From Chytriomyces cf. hyalinus JEL632 (Eukaryota; Chytridiomycota; Chytridiomycetes; Chytridiales; Chytriomycetaceae): a stretch of DNA of 64,000 bases. The first letter of the stretch is position 1. The number at the start of each line of letters is the position of its first letter. The stretch spans positions 186,001 to 250,000 of the forward strand of contig JAIWWG010000011.1 in assembly GCA_025435555.1 (NCBI GenBank). The letters are read 5' to 3'. A program made the position numbers and the translations under genes. Of this stretch, positions 47,104-57,528 are shown piece after piece. The notes under the pieces are model-generated. The model saw nothing but the letters and a program-made list of their open reading frames with translations, searched no databases and was not told the DNA's origin.

Positions 47104-48735
47104 TTATATTGAGAAGGTGTCTGGTGTTGTTGAATGGATACGAAGCTCCATTCCATCCATCTCTTTGGACGCTTTCAGTTGGCATGCCAATCGAGAACTG
47201 GTGAACAAAAAGATGCTCAGGACCGCAATGCTAGAAATCAATGACCAAAAACGTACCAGTCTACTCGGCCGATTGCGTACTCTAGCATGTCTTCTTCGCC
47301 ATCAGATGCACGGAGTAAAACATCAAAATGCTTCTGATCGACTGAGACAAAAAAAGAATCATCAGTTCCCATGAGAAACCTTAAAAAAAGTTCCGATTGC
47401 AATTACCGATAACGTGACAGGTTGCGCACTCCATGTTGCCTCCGCATACACCATCAATGGAAGGAATATTGAGTTTTTGAGCGACTTCGAGCAGCCGCTC
47501 GCCAAACTTGACATCAACAGTTTGGCGCGTCTCTTTCGCACCAGTTCCCAACACAAAAGTAATCGAAACCGTTTCATCGCTCACGGCAGGTTTGGCATCA
47601 TAGCTTGGATCCGAAAGGGAGATTTCAGAAGAAGGAGGAGTTGCTTCAGATGCCGCAGCCTCTGGTGCAGGAAAGTATGGGTTCTCGGGATCCGAAGGGG
47701 TGAACTCGGACAACTCTGCATCGACTTCAATTCGTTGTCCGTTCTGAAGCACATACGTGACTTTGACTGTTTCCATTTTCGCAGCATCCGTTTCAGCGGG
47801 TGCTTCCGCATTCTTTTTCGAACCACAACCCCCGGCACCGGCAACATCTTCACTACGCGCGGCAAGCATTCTCTTTGCTATCGAAACATCAAGTTCCATG
47901 CGTCCGCGCCAGTTTTCCCAAAGAACAATATTCCTTTCCAAAGAATCAATTATAGATTTTGCGTCCTTTTCTGCGTCGTTGTTTTGGGCAAGGTTTCCGT
48001 ACCAGTCGCCTTTCGGGTAGGCAATCAGATTGGCTGCAAAGTCATGCCCGCCCACGTGTGAGCTGTCATGGATCGTGTATTGTTTTGTTGTTTTTGTGGT
48101 GGATAGGTGGGAGTTTAAGGCTTGGATGAGGTTGTTTCCGCGCGTGCCGCAGCGAGAGTCCTTGTTCTTTTTGGAACTTGTATCAGTGTTGTTGTACATA
48201 CACACCACACATACAAGGAGGCACTCACACCATGCGTGCATACAACTAGATGTTCGCCCTCCAAGCGTTCGACATGCAGCTCCTTCGTGGCAAGAGGGGT
48301 CTTGTCAAATACGCCAAGTCTGGTTTCGACGAGACAGCGCACAAACACATCGAACGCATGCTGATCCAGAGGCACGTTTTTAAACAAGAGTCCATCGGGG
48401 AGAACGAGAATGTTACGCGTGTTCTCGTCTGGGGTGTCGATGGATGATCCGGAGGTTGCTGTCACTTTGAGGCCGGCAAGGATGGATGTTGCCGATGCCA
48501 CGGCTGCAAGATATGGGTCCATCGCTTGCGGAATGGGTTCCCAGTCGGGAGTGCCGGTGGAGACAAGGATGTGCTGGGCATATGAGAACTGCTGGAGATT
48601 TATCTGCTTTGAGACTGATGGCTGTGTGGCTGTTGATGCAGGTGGACAGCAAGCGTAGGCCCTTATGGGAATCCATGGTAGCCTACAGCGCAGCAGGGTG
48701 ATGGAGCGCAGGGTGTTCTTTTCAAGGGAATGCAT
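47104..48735 (-). CDS. AIM32-like (Suc/Fer) domain fused to adrenodoxin-type [2Fe-2S] ferredoxin
   Basis: Exons 48735-48229, 48166-47407, 47341-47257 and 47197-47104; 481 residues. The N-terminus is Arg-rich and without acidic residues after the start (RSITLLRCRLPWIPIRAYA), as in mitochondrial presequences. Residues about 45-280 form a Suc/Fer or AIM32-like thioredoxin-fold ferredoxin: LVVCTHG, DSRCGTRG, HVGGHDFAANL, GDWYG, ENWRGRM. Residues about 375-481 form a complete adrenodoxin/Yah1 ferredoxin: VDVKFGERLLEVAQ, IDGVCGGNMECATCHVIV, MLEYAIGRVDCSRLACQL. Four cluster cysteines are visible (three in CGGNMECATC, counting the first C, and one in LACQ). Yah1 supplies electrons for Fe-S and heme A synthesis. 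The exon 47407-48166 runs unbroken through the linker, so the fusion is not a gene-prediction artefact of separate exons. Confidence 0.88.
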
Positions 48736-48869
48736 GGATTTAAAAAAGAGAAGCGATTGAAAATGCACCGTTGATCTCCCCAGTATTAGCGGATGGAATG
48801 TCTGTATTTGAGGGGCAATTAGCCGGGTAGAACGATGCTGGTAAATCCTATTGTTGTCAAGTGAAGGGA

Positions 48870-49946
48870 ATGACATCCAACCTTCATCTCCTGGACTTCA
48901 TCGTCCCCGTTGCGCTCGCGCTCGCGAACTGCTTCCTCCTCGCGTGGCTCGGATACTTTGTCATCTTTAAAGAACTACGTGCTAGGCGTCTCCCTGTCAC
49001 TGTCGCCAACGCAGCCTCGCCCATTAATATACTCTTGAGCTGTTTCTTCTCACTGGGCATCATGTTCTATGCTGTCCAGGCAGCCACTGTATATATGGAC
49101 TACGAGGTATTGATTCTCAACAGCGTTTGCTACTGCGCGTTTGTCAGTGTCGCGAGCATGTTTTCTGTATTCATTTGGCTTTGCTCCTACGACATTATTC
49201 GGCGTCAATCCCACCGGCTCATAGTTGGCATGGCCACAACTACGCTTTACTCGACACCTTTCGTCGCACTAGTACCTGGAGTCCTCATCTGTCTCAAGAC
49301 CGACAACTTTATCCCCTCCGACACCAAGAAACGTATTATTTCCTTCTGCGGGGCCGTTACAAGTTTGGCCGCCCTTGTTCTCAACGGCTTCTTTGCCTTT
49401 CAGTTTTCGTGGCAGATTCGAACATTGCAGCGCGGAACCGGACGCGAAGTTGGACAACTGGGCATAATTTCGCGATACGGATTGATTTCGACGGCGTTAA
49501 TGTCGGCTTCGTATTTCAGCGCAGCGTTTTGCTTATTTGCGAGTGAAGAGCTCACATTTGTTGTTTTGATGAAGTGCAGCAACGTGTTCTTGTTTGGCGT
49601 TGGACTGGGACTCACGCGCATGAAGTTTATGGTTGTGCAAAAGCTGGAGTCAAGGGACAAGGAAGCTGCAAATGATTTGGGGAAGGAGATATCCATGGCA
49701 CGGGCAGAGCTGGAGGGTAGTGTCTTTGGAGATGAGAGGGCGGCATCGAGATCAATGCATGACAGTGTGCAAGGCAGCGTGTCGCTCGTGACGCCTGGGT
49801 CTGGACGGTCCTTGGGCAACCTGACAGTGCCTGAGACTGCGTTTGCTGATACAAAAGACTTCTCGGGTCTATCGACGCACTGGAAGAGCGGATTCCAGTT
49901 GCGCGTGGAGAAGGAGACGGCAACAGTTCCAATGGATAAAAAATAA
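48870..49946 (+). CDS. Seven-helix membrane protein, unrecognised (358 aa)
   Basis: Single exon from MTSNLHLLDF. Seven hydrophobic segments are readable: FIVPVALALANCFLLAWLGY, ILLSCFFSLGIMFYAV, VCYCAFVSVASMFSVFIWL, LIVGMATTTLYSTPFVALV, FCGAVTSLAALVLNGFFAF, LISTALMSASYFSAAFCLF and FVVLMKCSNVFLFGVGLG. A hydrophilic C-terminal tail of about 110 residues follows, rich in Ser and acidic residues. The topology resembles a G-protein-coupled or similar sensor, but no family signature is recognised. It shares a 134-bp divergent promoter with the ferredoxin fusion gene. Its stop overlaps an AATAAA (49942-49947), and the ERGIC-53-like gene begins 18 bp later. Confidence 0.75.
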   Translation: MTSNLHLLDFIVPVALALANCFLLAWLGYFVIFKELRARRLPVTVANAASPINILLSCFFSLGIMFYAVQAATVYMDYEVLILNSVCYCAFVSVASMFSVFIWLCSYDIIRRQSHRLIVGMATTTLYSTPFVALVPGVLICLKTDNFIPSDTKKRIISFCGAVTSLAALVLNGFFAFQFSWQIRTLQRGTGREVGQLGIISRYGLISTALMSASYFSAAFCLFASEELTFVVLMKCSNVFLFGVGLGLTRMKFMVVQKLESRDKEAANDLGKEISMARAELEGSVFGDERAASRSMHDSVQGSVSLVTPGSGRSLGNLTVPETAFADTKDFSGLSTHWKSGFQLRVEKETATVPMDKK

Positions 49947-49964
49947 ATAATTCAGGAAAAGTAA

Positions 49965-51914
49965 ATGCGGTCCCTGCCTCTCATTGCGGCAGTCATCGCA
50001 TCGATACTCGCACCAGTCTGTCTGGCCGTCGAACCGCCACGCGAGGGTCAAAAGCTGGCACGGGTCGTGGAAAAGATTGACGTCGAGACAGGCGACGACT
50101 TGGCCAATATTGGACATGGACAAATTGACAGGCGCTACGACTTTACGCAGTCCTTCAAGAAGCCCTTTTTCATCTTCCCGGATTCATCGGACAAGAAAGT
50201 GCCGTTTTTTACTCACTCTGGAGGTGCGTATTTCCTTTGGATTTTATTGGCTCTGGCGCTTAATTGGAACACATTAACAGATACCATGGCTTCAAACGAC
50301 AACATTCGGTTGACACCGTCACTGCCAATGCATTCGGGCTCCATCTGGGCCGACGAGCCAAACATGCACAAGGACTGGCAGATGCATTTTTCATTCAGAG
50401 CCGCGGGAAGAGGTTACGCGGGTGGGGACGGTCTCGCGCTGTGGTACTCGAAAGAAAAGGGCGTTAAAGGTCCTGTGATGGGCAGCAAAGACAAGTGGAA
50501 TGGTGAATTCTTAACCGCATTTTTCATTCCCGCGGCTTTTGCAAACTAACTTGTGGATGCGCAGGTCTTGGGCTCGTTTTCTCGACTTCGTCGAAACTGG
50601 AGAACCGTTATAGTCCGCTTATCTACGGAATTGTGAATGACGGTAATAAGGAGGTCAATGGACGCACGGATTACATGCAGTCTGCCGCAGGAAGCTGTTT
50701 ACGCGACTACAGAAACACACCCCACGCAGTGTGGGTTCGCGTTACTTACAAGAAGCGCCAACTCAGAGTATGTTCAATCGAATCTTTCTTTGCATCAGAC
50801 ATGGCGCCGCGCTCAACTGTGCACCGGAAATTCCTGTTTTGTCTATTAGGTGGATGTGGACTTGTACAAGGATGGATACCAGTTTATCGAATGTTTCCGA
50901 GCCAAGGATATTGACTTGCCACCTGGTTACTTTTTTGGAGTCTCTGCATCTACTGGACAGACGATGCACGGTGAGAAGATAATTGAACGACAAATCGTCG
51001 AACACGGCTGAATTTGTTTTTGCCTATCAGACGACCACGATATTCTTGGATTGGAGGTGTTTGAAGTGAACCCACATCCAAGGAAAAGTGTAAGAACTTT
51101 TTCGTGCAAACGCAAAAGTGCGAATCGCTAAAATGATCAAATTCCCATTCAGAAAAGCAAATTCCAGGACGAATACAAAATATCGAATGACGTAAAACAA
51201 GTGAGTGTGGTCGCAAATTGTGGTCAAAACCTTGTGCTGACACTATGTATATTTTTCCAGTCATTCGAAGAAGCCAAGAAAGCAATCGAAGATGTCGAAC
51301 ACGATTTGAACGCTGAGCAAACCTATGAAGGATCCGAGGCTGAAACTTTTAACGTGAGAAAAATAAGAAATCTGGATGCCCACTTCTTCTCGCTCGCTTT
51401 CCATCTGATATCCTGAACACCGCAGCCCGCAATCGTGCAACATCTCCAAGAAAACCAATTCAAAATTATTGAAGCGCTGAACGTGCTCGAACAAAAAGTA
51501 ATCAATTCACCTCAAATCGCCGCAACAAATTCGCACGAAAAAGCCAGCGCCGGAGTCGCAAGCGCTGTAGCACCCGTCGACGCAAAAGTCGAAGCAATCC
51601 GCAGCAAAATTGACGAACTCGAAGACAAACTCGTGACTCTGGATCGGGACATTAAAGAACTGTTTAACGTGATTCGGACGGGGAACTCGCAGGGACAGAT
51701 GAAGATGAGTGAAGTGGCGCGAAAGTTGGATGAGTCGAACAACAAAATCAAGAGTGCGCATGATGCAATTGCGAGCTCTCAAGGGAAGGATGGAGCGGGT
51801 GTTGGAAGTATCGCCATGTACGGACTCTTTTTCATGATTGGAGGTGTGGCTGTGTATGCGGTGTCAGTGGTTCTTCGGATGCGATCAAACAACCAGCCAA
51901 AGAAGTACATCTGA
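49965..51914 (+). CDS. L-type lectin cargo receptor, ERGIC-53/Emp47-like
   Basis: Eight exons: 49965-50223, 50281-50502, 50565-50767, 50850-50970, 51031-51089, 51153-51200, 51261-51353, 51426-51914; 497 residues. A signal peptide (LIAAVIASILAPVCLA) precedes the L-type lectin domain: RRYDFTQSFKKPF, GRGYAGGDGLALWYSKEKG, SCLRDYRNTP, PPGYFFGVSASTG, DDHDILGLEVFEV. A coiled-coil stalk leads to one membrane helix (YGLFFMIGGVAVYAVSVVL) and the tail ends KKYI, a KKxx ER-retrieval signal. Such receptors carry glycoproteins from ER to Golgi in COPII vesicles and return in COPI. All lectin, stalk, helix and sorting parts are present. Confidence 0.93.
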
Positions 51915-51969
51915 AAGCTCGTGGCGTGTTCAATTTATTTCGCCAGTGATCAAAAAAAAAAAAGAAGAG

Positions 51970-53414
51970 ATGAAAATGCCGAACCAAAGTTTCCTCGTTG
52001 CCGACGATACCAAGGACACCAATCCATGCGACACTCCGACCGTCGCCCGCCCCAAAAGAACTACCACGTGGGTGTGGATCGCACTCGCTGCTGCTGGGGT
52101 GGCGCTGCTCTAAGACGAACCAACAAGTTTCCCAAGTGTCTCCCACTGTTGCTCCCACTGACTCTCGCACAGTATCCAACGCGACCCTAGCAGTGGCATT
52201 TGATTACCGCCCGTACGCAGGCACACCCGGAACCGTAGTCTACTACACCAACTGGGCACGCTACTCCCGCAACAAGCCCGAGGATATCACTCTGACTGGT
52301 ATCAACGTGGTTAACTATGCATTCTATTTTGTTGACGGCCAAGGTGTCGTTACTTCATCGGATGCTTGGGGAGACTCGCTGAATCTGCCGGCACTGCGTG
52401 CGCAGAGACTCAAGCACCCACAGTTGCGAACAGTTGCGGCGATCGGGGGATGGACGGGTTCTAGATACTTTTCCGATATGGCATCAACTGTTGAAACACG
52501 GGCCGCGTTTGTGGACAATGTGCTTGAACTGCTGGATGCGAATGGTTTGGTGGCTGATTGTCCTTTGTAACACCAAGCAGTTCATTTAAAATTTCTCATC
52601 AGGCTTCGATGGCGTCGACTTGGACTGGGAATATCCTGGCGGCAACAACGGCCTCTCCTGCAACTCGCAACGTCCTAGTGATGATGCCGACAACTTTGTT
52701 CTGTTGCTCCAGCAATTGCGTGCCAAGTTGGGTCGCAGACGTTTGATTTCAATCGCCGTCTCTTCCAGTGTGACTCCATAAGTGAGCTACATGACTGTTA
52801 TGACGTACGATTTCAACGGTCCATGGTCCAAATTCTCGGACTTCAACTCGGCTTTGAGCGCGGATCCCAAACTTATTGATCCAAACCCTGGACAAAGTTC
52901 CATCTCTTCTGCCATGAACGCGTATGTTCAAGCTGGGGTCTCCAAGAAAAAGCTTGTTCCTGGTGTTTCGTATTACGGACGATCTTGGCAGGTCAAAACT
53001 ATTGGCGCAAACAATGGTCTCTATCAGGAGTGCGGCTCTTCTCCAAATCCTCTGAACGGAGCTTGCGTTGCTATTAAAGGAGACAAGGATGATGCTCTTG
53101 AAGCCGATAAATGCACTGGAGCAACGTCGTATTCGGGTGTTTGGAGCTGGAGAAACATGCGTAGTCAGACAAACGCACCTTTATTGAGCCAAACGACTCC
53201 TCGAACAGGCTGGACGCGCCAGTATTTCAGGATCTTTGAGAGCGCTACTTTGAGGTCAGGCAGCACGTTTATTTCATACGACGACCCAACTTCCATTCTT
53301 GCAAAGTCCAAGTGGAGCAAGGCGCATGGTTTTGGAGGTGTGATGGTGTGGGAAATCAGTTTGGATTACAACAATGAGCTTACCAATGCCATGTTGAGGG
53401 GATGGACTGCCTAA
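51970..53414 (+). pseudogene. GH18 chitinase, membrane-anchored type, broken
   Basis: The start MKMPNQSF leads to a cytosolic segment and a signal-anchor helix (TWVWIALAAAGVAL). The frame ends at TAA 52111-52113, and a one-base shift continues the protein (NQQVSQVSP, then GTVVYYTNWARYSRN). After an intron at about 52535-52602 (GTTTGG…CATCAG) the catalytic GFDGVDLDWEYPGG (DxxDxDxE) is intact. At 52779-52781 a TAA interrupts the frame between SVTP and VSYMTVMTYDFNG, and about 20 residues usually present there are missing. The remainder (VPGVSYYGRSW, GGVMVWEISLD) is normal to the stop at 53412-53414. One frame shift plus a deletion with a stop suggest a recently lost gene; two assembly errors are the alternative. 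Confidence 0.75.
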
Positions 53415-53498
53415 GAGGCAACAGGACTTTTTTTTTTAAACTTCATCTGTACCAGTATTTGCAGTGACATCAAATAAAACAAACGAATGCGTTCATCT

Positions 53499-54200
53499 TT
53501 ATTCATTTGCAACGCGTGGTTGCCTCTGCATGTATGTAAAGACGTATCTTCCCCACTTTTTGCCGTCATCGGCAGGAGCAGGTGAGTACAGGTCCAAATC
53601 CATGTCCAAAGTGCCGACTGGCTCAAAACCCATCTTTGCAAACATGCCCTTTCCAGCCTCTGAGGCATGTACCCAGGCCGTGGCCCTCTCAGTGTCTGCC
53701 TTGGACGTACCCCATGTGATCAACATTGACCCAACACCTTTGGACTGAAACTTGGGGTCCACACAAATAGACGCAATGTAACGGACCTTTTTCTGAGGTG
53801 GGGTCAACTTTGTGTACCAGTTGTTCATGTCGGCGTTTGTCATGGCTTCGAGGCGTTCGATTGGGTCTTCTGGCACTGCAGCTTCTTCGGTTTGTTTCGT
53901 TTCTTCTGGTGCAGGCACTGCCGTCACAACGACAGGTTCAGCTTCGTACCCGGACATTGCCCAGCAAACCCATCCCGCAATAACACCACTCTCAACATCA
54001 ACAACCTTCAAAACCGTACATTTGGCAGGCCTGTTCATCCAGTGGGTCAAAGCACCCTTCATACCCTCTTCATGGTTGTACGGTTTGGCGCCCTTCATCT
54101 TCATTTGCGTGTGTCTGTCGCTTTGCAAGGAGGAACCTGCGATGGATGCGAGGGCGGGGATGTCGTCGAGGACTGCGGGCTCGATGGTGAAGGATGGCAT
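53499..54200 (-). CDS. GNAT-family N-acetyltransferase (233 aa)
   Basis: Intronless frame starting MPSFTIEPAVLDDIPALASI. The GNAT motif B strand IASICVDPKFQSKGVGSML contains the acetyl-CoA pyrophosphate loop Q/RxxGxG/A (QSKGVG). Further on, WVHASEAGKGMFAKMGFEPVG is the typical C-terminal part (ASxxGxxLYxKxGF). An insertion of about 50 residues rich in Glu, Pro and Val sits between strands (EETKQTEEAAVPEDPIERLE). The group is common in fungi and its substrates are mostly unknown; small molecules or amines are possible. The stop TAA at 53499-53501 is embedded in an AATAAA. Confidence 0.88.
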   Translation of the reverse strand: MPSFTIEPAVLDDIPALASIAGSSLQSDRHTQMKMKGAKPYNHEEGMKGALTHWMNRPAKCTVLKVVDVESGVIAGWVCWAMSGYEAEPVVVTAVPAPEETKQTEEAAVPEDPIERLEAMTNADMNNWYTKLTPPQKKVRYIASICVDPKFQSKGVGSMLITWGTSKADTERATAWVHASEAGKGMFAKMGFEPVGTLDMDLDLYSPAPADDGKKWGRYVFTYMQRQPRVANE

Positions 54201-54654
54201 TTTCTTTTGTGGTCAAGTGTTTGTTTCAAATTTGTGGGAACAAAAATCCCAAGCTGCACCACATTTGTGCACCACTTTTGCGCAACGCTTGGAGCGTATA
54301 CTGTACAATTCTCCTTAAAGAGCGTGAGTTAGAAAGATGCACTTGAGAATCTTAAGATGGTTGGGAGAGTGTTGGGAATGGCTGCAAATGATGTCGATTG
54401 GGATTGGCGATGTTGATGTCAGAATGTGGCGCCGGTACCGTGCCTGTGTTAACGCCAAAGCCCAACAAGTATGCTCTCGTAGTCATTAGTCGCGTTTGTT
54501 ATGATGTCGCTGGAAGTATCCCAATGTTTGGGGTCGGAATGCTCAAGTTTGCAGAGTTCCACGTCATGGTTGAAAATTAATTTTCATCAGCATTAAAAAA
54601 CGGGACCCATTCCCCATCCCAAAACGATCAAATCAGAAAAAGGCAGTTAAAATC
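54201..54654. other. Divergent intergenic region, no gene seen
   Basis: Lies between the GNAT start (minus) and the beta'-COP-like start (plus). Short open frames here have no recognisable motif. Confidence 0.4.
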
Positions 54655-55621
54655 ATGGTTCAAATTACTGAAAACAATCTCGTTGCAAAGTCCGAACGCG
54701 TCAAGGCCGTCGACTTTCACTCCTCAGTGTCGTTGTTCGCAACGGCGCTTCACAACGGCTCCTTGGAGCTTTGGGACAGCGCGCAACAGACTTTGATCAA
54801 GCGCATCCAGGCCAGCGAGAAGCCATGTGGGCAAATCCTCTCCATCTTGATGACAATAACTAAAACCATCCATTTTCACAGTGCGCTCCGTCAAGTTCAT
54901 CCCAAACACAGAATGGGTTGCTACCGGTGGCGACGATCTCAGCATTCACGTGTACAACTACATCACTGGCACCAAAGTCACTTCTTTTGCCGCCCACAAG
55001 GACTTTATCCGCGGCCTTGCTCCTCATGCTACGAAGCCATACCTCCTGTCCTGTGGAGACGACAAACTCGTTCAAATGTGGGACTGGTCCAAAGGCTGGG
55101 CCCTGGTCAAGTCCTTTGAAGGCCACGAGCACTACGTGATGCAGGTCGTGTTTAACCCATTGAACGCGGATGAATTCGCAACCGCTTCATTGGATCAAAC
55201 GGCGCGTGTCTGGAATTTGGACAGTGCCGCGCCCAAGTTTGTGTTGAAGGGTCACCTGATGGGTGTCAACACTGTCGAGTTTGTGAAGGATTGGATCGTG
55301 ACCGGATCTGACGACACAACCATTCGTGTGTGGAGCTTGGCCGATGGATCATGCATCCAAACTCTGAGCAACTTGCACGAAAACAACATCACCACGATTG
55401 CATACCACCGCAATCTGGACGTGTTCTTCACTGGCAGTGAAGATGGAAAAGTGTTGGTCATGAACGGCGACACGCTTGAAGTTGAGCATAAATTGGAGTT
55501 TGGATTGGAGCGTGTTTGGAATGCAGCTTTGCTCAAGAATGGCGAGAAGGCCGTGTTTGGATGTGATGCGGGTTCCGTTTCCCTTGTCTTCAGACGCGGT
55601 GCCGGGGATGCTCTTTTGTGA
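54655..55621 (+). CDS. Stand-alone WD40 propeller resembling the N-terminus of beta'-COP
   Basis: Exons 54655-54826 and 54882-55621; 303 residues. Blades align in order with the first propeller of beta'-COP (COPB2/Sec27): SERVKAVDFHSS, LWDSAQQTLIKRI, WVATGGDDLSIHVYNY, SCGDDKLVQMWDW, HEHYVMQVVFNPLNADEFAT, SLDQTARVW, TGSDDTTIRVW, TGSEDGKVLV and FGLERVWNAALL. In beta'-COP this propeller binds KKxx dilysine signals and is followed by a second propeller and a solenoid of some 600 residues. Here the gene stops just after GCDAGSVSLVF, with no coding sequence for the rest before the transposon at 55774. It may be a true short paralogue or a truncated duplicate. Confidence 0.85.
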
Positions 55622-55773
55622 CTCCTGAGGGAAGCATTGTCTGATGAAGTTGCTGCTGCTTTCTTGCTGTTGGTGCTGCCTGTCTGAGATCGCGCGTTTG
55701 CTGAGTCGGCTGATTTAAATTTTTGGTGCAAAGCGGTAAAATAAAAACTCGTGATTTTAAATGACTGACACCT

Positions 55774-55801
55774 GGAAGGCCCACGAATTTACGACTAATT
55801 C
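55774..55801 (+). repeat. Left terminal inverted repeat
   Basis: 28 bp beginning GGAAGGCCCACG; matches the reverse complement of 58549-58576 at 27 of 28 positions. Confidence 0.9.
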
Positions 55802-55867
55802 TGTTTTTATTTATAAATGACAAAAAAAAAAAAGTTGGGAAGAAACAGCCGCCGCGCAATAAAGCAC

Positions 55868-56859
55868 CTATGACCAATCACTTTCACGATCCCCATTGCG
55901 TTGACCTGACACCATGTAGACTAACACTTTGGCAACAGGCTGCTCAAATTGCACCAGGTGTCCGCTCGTGTCAAGTCTTTCGACCACCCGCATCACTGAT
56001 CTGCTGCTGATGCAGTTGGAGTCAACTGGTTCAGGCAAGTTGATCGTGTAACTGAACTCCTCCGTCCCAGGGTCATTGTGGAAGTACTGGATGATGGCTT
56101 GGTTTGGTGAGTAGTCCAAACTGACTTGAGTTGGATCAACAAAGTGCTTGGCAGAAACAGTCTTGGGCTTGATCAGGTACATGAGCTGCTTTCCGTCAGC
56201 TGTAACGTTGAACGTGATCTCATGATCGGTCACAATACGCAGGATAATCTGCACATGGTGCAGCCCAGTGTTCTCATCCATGAACCTCATCAGATCGTGG
56301 AGGCGCAAGGTGGACGCAAAAGGTGTTGCCCTCACAACAGCTTTCGTGTACATGTTGGCATCAATGACCGTGGATTTCTTTGGGCTGTCGGGTTTCTGGC
56401 ACTTGGGCACAGGGCGGACTGGGGTGGCTGAGGCTTGGCTTGGGTCACGACACATTGCAGGGAATGCAACATGTGGTGCAGGAACGACCGTCTCATCATC
56501 AGAATCGTCGTCATTGCCAGCTGGCAACTGTCCGGATTGGAAGCTTGAAAGGTCCATTGGCAGATTGTCTTGGCGAGGGTTGAAATCTGAAATAAATTGA
56601 ACAAATTTTAGAATTTTTGTTGTGTAACGAAAAACCTTATAAAAATTTACTCACCACCTTTACCATTGATTTTGTTGCGCATTGATCGAAGCTTGGCGTT
56701 CAGTGTGGGGGCTTGAAATGGTCGAAGAATCGGAACTGCTGCTTTGACATCCGTGCCCGTCTTGCCTCCAGTGTCATGCTGCTTGATGTAGTCGTAGAGA
56801 AGAGCATCATGCTCGTGTGTCCAATGGGCACCTGTGAGATTTGCCTTCTGTCTTTTCAT
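55868..56859 (-). CDS. Harbinger-associated SANT/Myb-like protein (307 aa)
   Basis: Exons 56859-56655 and 56586-55868, joined in frame at KG|DFNPRQ. Residues about 5-70 look like a trihelical SANT/Myb domain (GAHWTHEHDALLYDYIKQH, then VPILRPFQAPTLNAKLRSMR). The C-terminal 160 residues (LHDLMRFMDENTGLHHVQII, ITFNVTADGKQLMYLI, VMRVVERLDTSG) are of unknown fold. Harbinger elements encode a Myb-like protein that binds element DNA and helps the transposase enter the nucleus. This role is inferred from position inside the inverted repeats, divergent to the transposase. MKRQKANL is the first methionine close to the domain. Confidence 0.75.
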
Positions 56860-57528
56860 GATTCTGCTCAAAGAAACAACAAGAATGACGAGTTTATATA
56901 GTGCAAACAAGAGCGCGCCACGTGATTGTGGCTTGTTGTTCTTTTATTTATTTGTTTGGCCACGCTGCACAGCATTTGGGCATGCCAAATTCAGTTCAGG
57001 TGAATTCAGTAAATTCATGAACTTGGTGAACACATTCGTAAATTCCAAAAATACAAACAGTGAACACTCGTGAACGCCAGCAGTATGCCATGAATGCTTT
57101 TTTATGCGCAACTGTGCAGCAACACCGCTGTTTATTTATTGCTACTCTTTTAAAATAAATATATAAAATGGCTATGTGGTGAACTTGGATGAATCTGGGT
57201 TGGCCCAGTTCATGTTCACTGTTGTTCATTGATGCATGCAGGCGTTCATACGATACATGTGATTTTGTCAATAAAATGTGTGAACACCAAAAAGAGGATT
57301 CATCACGTTCAGTTCAATTCAGTTCAATTCAGTTCAGTATTCACAGGCTGCTTTGAGGGTTTCGCAAGCCAAAGGTACAACTGCCAGTCTGCAACGTTGC
57401 ATCTGATCACTGCTCATCACAGACTGGCCACGCCATTTCAGACACGTGTTGATTGAAGATTGTTGGAACAATAAAGAGCATAAGGGATCGACTTCTTTAT
57501 TCACTTCTCTGTTTCAGTCCACTTTGGC
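56860..57528. promoter_or_regulatory. Internal divergent region of the Harbinger element, repeat-rich
   Basis: Between the two element genes. It contains many GTGAAC, TTCAC and GAATTCA words in both orientations and a 10-bp tandem repeat (AGTTCAATTC units, 57307-57336). It probably holds both promoters and may bind the SANT partner; this is inference. Confidence 0.4.
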
